Shown here one piece after another: positions 61,524 through 64,000 of a stretch of DNA of 64,000 nt (the stretch's first letter is position 1; each line of letters opens with the position of its first letter). Under the pieces are notes generated by a model that worked only from the letters and a program-made list of their open reading frames with translations, had not been told where the DNA came from and did not search any database. The translations under genes and the position numbers were made by a program. Where the stretch lies: contig NZ_CP067412.1 of the NCBI RefSeq assembly GCF_023375815.1, forward strand, positions 3,844,001 through 3,908,000, given 5' to 3'. The DNA is from Pseudomonas sp. HS6 (GTDB lineage Bacteria > Pseudomonadota > Gammaproteobacteria > Pseudomonadales > Pseudomonadaceae).

Positions 61524-64000
61524 ATGGGCGAACTGGCCAAAGAAATCCTCCCGGTCAATATCGAAGACGAGCTGAAACAGTCCTATCTCGATTACGCGAT
61601 GAGCGTGATCGTCGGCCGTGCACTGCCGGATGCGCGCGATGGCTTGAAGCCCGTGCACCGTCGCGTGCTGTTCGCGATGAGCGAGCTGGGCAACGACTTC
61701 AACAAGCCGTACAAGAAATCTGCCCGTGTCGTCGGTGACGTGATCGGTAAGTATCACCCGCACGGTGATACCGCGGTGTACGACACCATCGTCCGTATGG
61801 CGCAGCCATTCTCGCTGCGTTATCTGCTGGTGGACGGTCAGGGCAACTTCGGTTCGGTGGACGGCGACAACGCCGCGGCCATGCGATACACCGAAGTGCG
61901 CATGACCAAGCTGGCGCACGAGCTGCTGGCCGACCTGCACAAGGAAACCGTGGACTGGGTGCCGAACTACGACGGCACCGAGCTGATCCCGGCGGTCATG
62001 CCGACCCGCGTGCCGAACCTGCTGGTCAACGGCTCCAGCGGTATCGCCGTGGGCATGGCGACCAACATTCCGCCGCACAACCTCGGTGAAGTCATCGACG
62101 GTTGCCTGGCCCTCATCGACAACCCCGAGCTGACCGTCGATGAGCTGATGCAATACATTCCCGGTCCGGACTTCCCGACCGCCGCGATCATCAACGGTCG
62201 CGCCGGCATCATCGAAGCCTACCGCACCGGCCGCGGCCGCATTTACATGCGCGCCCGTTCGATCATCGAAGACATCGACAAGGTCGGTGGTCGTCAGCAG
62301 ATCGTTATCACCGAGCTGCCTTACCAGCTGAACAAGGCGCGTCTGATCGAGAAGATCGCCGAGCTGGTAAAAGAGAAGAAACTCGAAGGCATCACCGAGC
62401 TGCGTGACGAGTCCGACAAGGACGGTATGCGCGTCGTGATCGAGCTGCGTCGCGGCGAAGTGCCTGAGGTGATCCTCAACAACCTCTACGCCCAGACCCA
62501 GCTGCAATCGGTATTCGGCATCAACATCGTTGCGCTGATCGATGGCCGTCCACGCATCCTGAACCTCAAGGATCTGCTGGAAGCCTTCGTCCGTCACCGT
62601 CGCGAAGTCGTCACCCGCCGAACCGTGTTCGAACTGCGCAAGGCTCGTGAGCGTGGTCACATCCTCGAAGGTCAAGCGGTAGCCCTGTCGAACATCGACC
62701 CGGTGATCGCCCTGATCAAGGCTTCGCCGACCCCGTCGGAAGCCAAGGAAGCGCTGGTCAGCACGCCGTGGGAATCCTCGGCTGTGGTTGCGATGGTTGA
62801 GCGTGCCGGTGCCGATTCGTGCCGCCCGGAAAACCTCGATCCGCAATACGGTCTGCGTGAAGGCAAGTACTTCCTGTCGCCGGAACAGGCGCAAGCCATT
62901 CTGGAACTGCGTCTGCACCGTCTGACCGGCCTGGAACACGAAAAACTGCTGGCCGAGTATCAAGAGATTCTCAACCAGATCGGCGAGCTGATCCGCATCC
63001 TCAACAGCGCCGTGCGCCTGATGGAAGTGATCCGCGAAGAGCTGGAAGTGATTCGCGCTGAATACGGCGACGTGCGCCGCACCGAGATTCTCGATGCGCG
63101 CCTCGACCTGACCCTGGGCGACATGATCCCGGAAGAAGAGCGCGTCGTGACCATCTCCCACGGCGGTTATGCCAAGACCCAGCCACTGGCTGCGTACCAG
63201 GCTCAGCGTCGTGGTGGTAAAGGCAAATCGGCTACCGGCGTGAAGGATGAGGACTACATCGCTCACCTGCTGGTTGCCAACAGCCACACCACGCTGTTGC
63301 TGTTCTCCAGTAAGGGCAAGGTGTACTGGCTCAAGACCTACGAGATTCCGGAAGCGTCCCGCGCCGCCCGTGGCCGTCCGCTGGTCAACCTGCTACCGCT
63401 GGATGACGGTGAATACATCACCACCATGCTGCCGGTCGATCTCGAAGCCATGAAGCGTCAGGCTGATGAAGAAGAAGCCGAAGGCGCCGAGGCTGATGTA
63501 GAAGAAATCGAAAACAGCAACGAAACCGAAGAAGAGCGCAAGGCGCGTATCAAGGCTGCCGACCGCAAGAAGGCACCGTTCATCTTCATGTCGACCGCCA
63601 ACGGTACCGTCAAGAAGACCCCGCTGGTCGCCTTCAGTCGTCAGCGCAGCGTCGGTCTGATCGCGCTGGAGCTGGACGAAGGCGACATCCTGATCTCCGC
63701 TGCCATCACCGATGGCGAGCAGGAAATCATGCTGTTCTCCGACGGCGGCAAGGTGACGCGCTTCAAGGAATCCGAAGTCCGCGCCATGGGTCGTACCGCT
63801 CGCGGTGTGCGTGGTATGCGTCTGCCGGAAGGGCAGAAGCTGATTTCCATGCTGATCCCGGAAGAAGGCAGCGAGATCCTTACGGCTTCCGAGCGCGGTT
63901 ACGGCAAGCGCACGGCGATTACCGAGTTCCCTGAATACAAGCGTGGCGGTCAGGGCGTTATCGCCATGGTCAGCAACGAGCGTAACGGCCGTCTGGTCGG
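61524..64000 (+). CDS. gyrA: DNA gyrase subunit A (5' part, runs off the window)
   Basis: The first 825 codons of gyrA, open to the window end. The catalytic Tyr122 is in AAMRYTE. The quinolone-resistance region has Thr83 and Asp87 ([10 protein letters not shown]), the wild-type Pseudomonas residues, so no classical resistance mutation is present. The C-terminal DNA-wrapping domain contains the GyrA box [11 protein letters not shown]. An acidic insert ([20 protein letters not shown]) sits between its blades, as in other Pseudomonas. The enzyme introduces negative supercoils with GyrB. Confidence 0.98.
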   Translation, partial: MGELAKEILPVNIEDELKQSYLDYAMSVIVGRALPDARDGLKPVHRRVLFAMSELGNDFNKPYKKSARVVGDVIGKYHPHGDTAVYDTIVRMAQPFSLRYLLVDGQGNFGSVDGDNAAAMRYTEVRMTKLAHELLADLHKETVDWVPNYDGTELIPAVMPTRVPNLLVNGSSGIAVGMATNIPPHNLGEVIDGCLALIDNPELTVDELMQYIPGPDFPTAAIINGRAGIIEAYRTGRGRIYMRARSIIEDIDKVGGRQQIVITELPYQLNKARLIEKIAELVKEKKLEGITELRDESDKDGMRVVIELRRGEVPEVILNNLYAQTQLQSVFGINIVALIDGRPRILNLKDLLEAFVRHRREVVTRRTVFELRKARERGHILEGQAVALSNIDPVIALIKASPTPSEAKEALVSTPWESSAVVAMVERAGADSCRPENLDPQYGLREGKYFLSPEQAQAILELRLHRLTGLEHEKLLAEYQEILNQIGELIRILNSAVRLMEVIREELEVIRAEYGDVRRTEILDARLDLTLGDMIPEEERVVTISHGGYAKTQPLAAYQAQRRGGKGKSATGVKDEDYIAHLLVANSHTTLLLFSSKGKVYWLKTYEIPEASRAARGRPLVNLLPLDDGEYITTMLPVDLEAMKRQADEEEAEGAEADVEEIENSNETEEERKARIKAADRKKAPFIFMSTANGTVKKTPLVAFSRQRSVGLIALELDEGDILISAAITDGEQEIMLFSDGGKVTRFKESEVRAMGRTARGVRGMRLPEGQKLISMLIPEEGSEILTASERGYGKRTAITEFPEYKRGGQGVIAMVSNERNGRLV

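Noticed and set aside
61497..63287. 596-codon minus-strand frame opposite gyrA
   Set aside because: gyrA codon bias creates it; it has no family features.

Overview
The window is chromosomal DNA from a Pseudomonas of the fluorescens group. This rests on GC-rich codon use, a gyrA with Pseudomonas-type residues and an acidic insert, the mtnA / methylthioadenosine deaminase / ubiG / mupP / yciK block beside gyrA, the N-acetylglutaminylglutamine amide (NAGGN) osmoprotectant operon, and REP-type inverted repeats. No rRNA, tRNA or CRISPR array was seen.

Layout. 1-4.4 kb: MFS carboxylate transporter, IclR regulator, zinc alcohol dehydrogenase and a divergent AraC regulator. 4.4-8.3 kb: ETF-ubiquinone oxidoreductase divergent from etfBA, with a PsrA-like box between them. 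8.3-10.4 kb: solute-binding protein, DUF4398 lipoprotein and OmpA-like lipoprotein. 10.6-18.3 kb: MocR regulator, small envelope proteins, a START-domain protein, an LtaS/OpgB-type sulfatase, DUF3309, an SDR, YnfA, a CsrA/RsmI-like regulator and YheU. 18.4-23.1 kb: the NAGGN operon asnO-ngg-peptidase.

23.1-29.75 kb is a compact prophage remnant or island. It is bounded by a 19-bp perfect direct repeat that includes the asnO start codon. It carries an integrase, a Xis-like protein, a metallophosphoesterase, tail-end scraps, a lysis cassette (endolysin broken by one in-frame TGA, Rz with nested Rz1, and a second Rz 3' end), two cargo genes and a HicBA-like pair. Insertion cut asnO from its native leader and left that leader beside hicBA.

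30-34.9 kb encodes a 1611-aa DUF6543/LRR/NEL ubiquitin-ligase toxin. 34.9-47.3 kb is core metabolism: mnmC, polyphosphate:AMP phosphotransferase, thiolase, DMT transporter, fumC, DUF2059, BolA, trhO, DsbA-like protein and an ABC exporter. 47.3-51.5 kb encodes a 1383-aa toxin-like protein whose last ~60 residues carry a DxE...PCxxC signature like a nucleic-acid deaminase; no immunity gene is visible. 51.7-56 kb: GGDEF/EAL protein, TenA/heme-oxygenase-fold protein and a GGDEF protein. 56.3-64 kb: yciK, mupP, ubiG, methylthioadenosine deaminase, mtnA and the 5' part of gyrA.

The most interesting items are the deaminase-tipped giant protein, the NEL toxin 12 kb away, and the island that rewires the asnO osmoprotectant operon.
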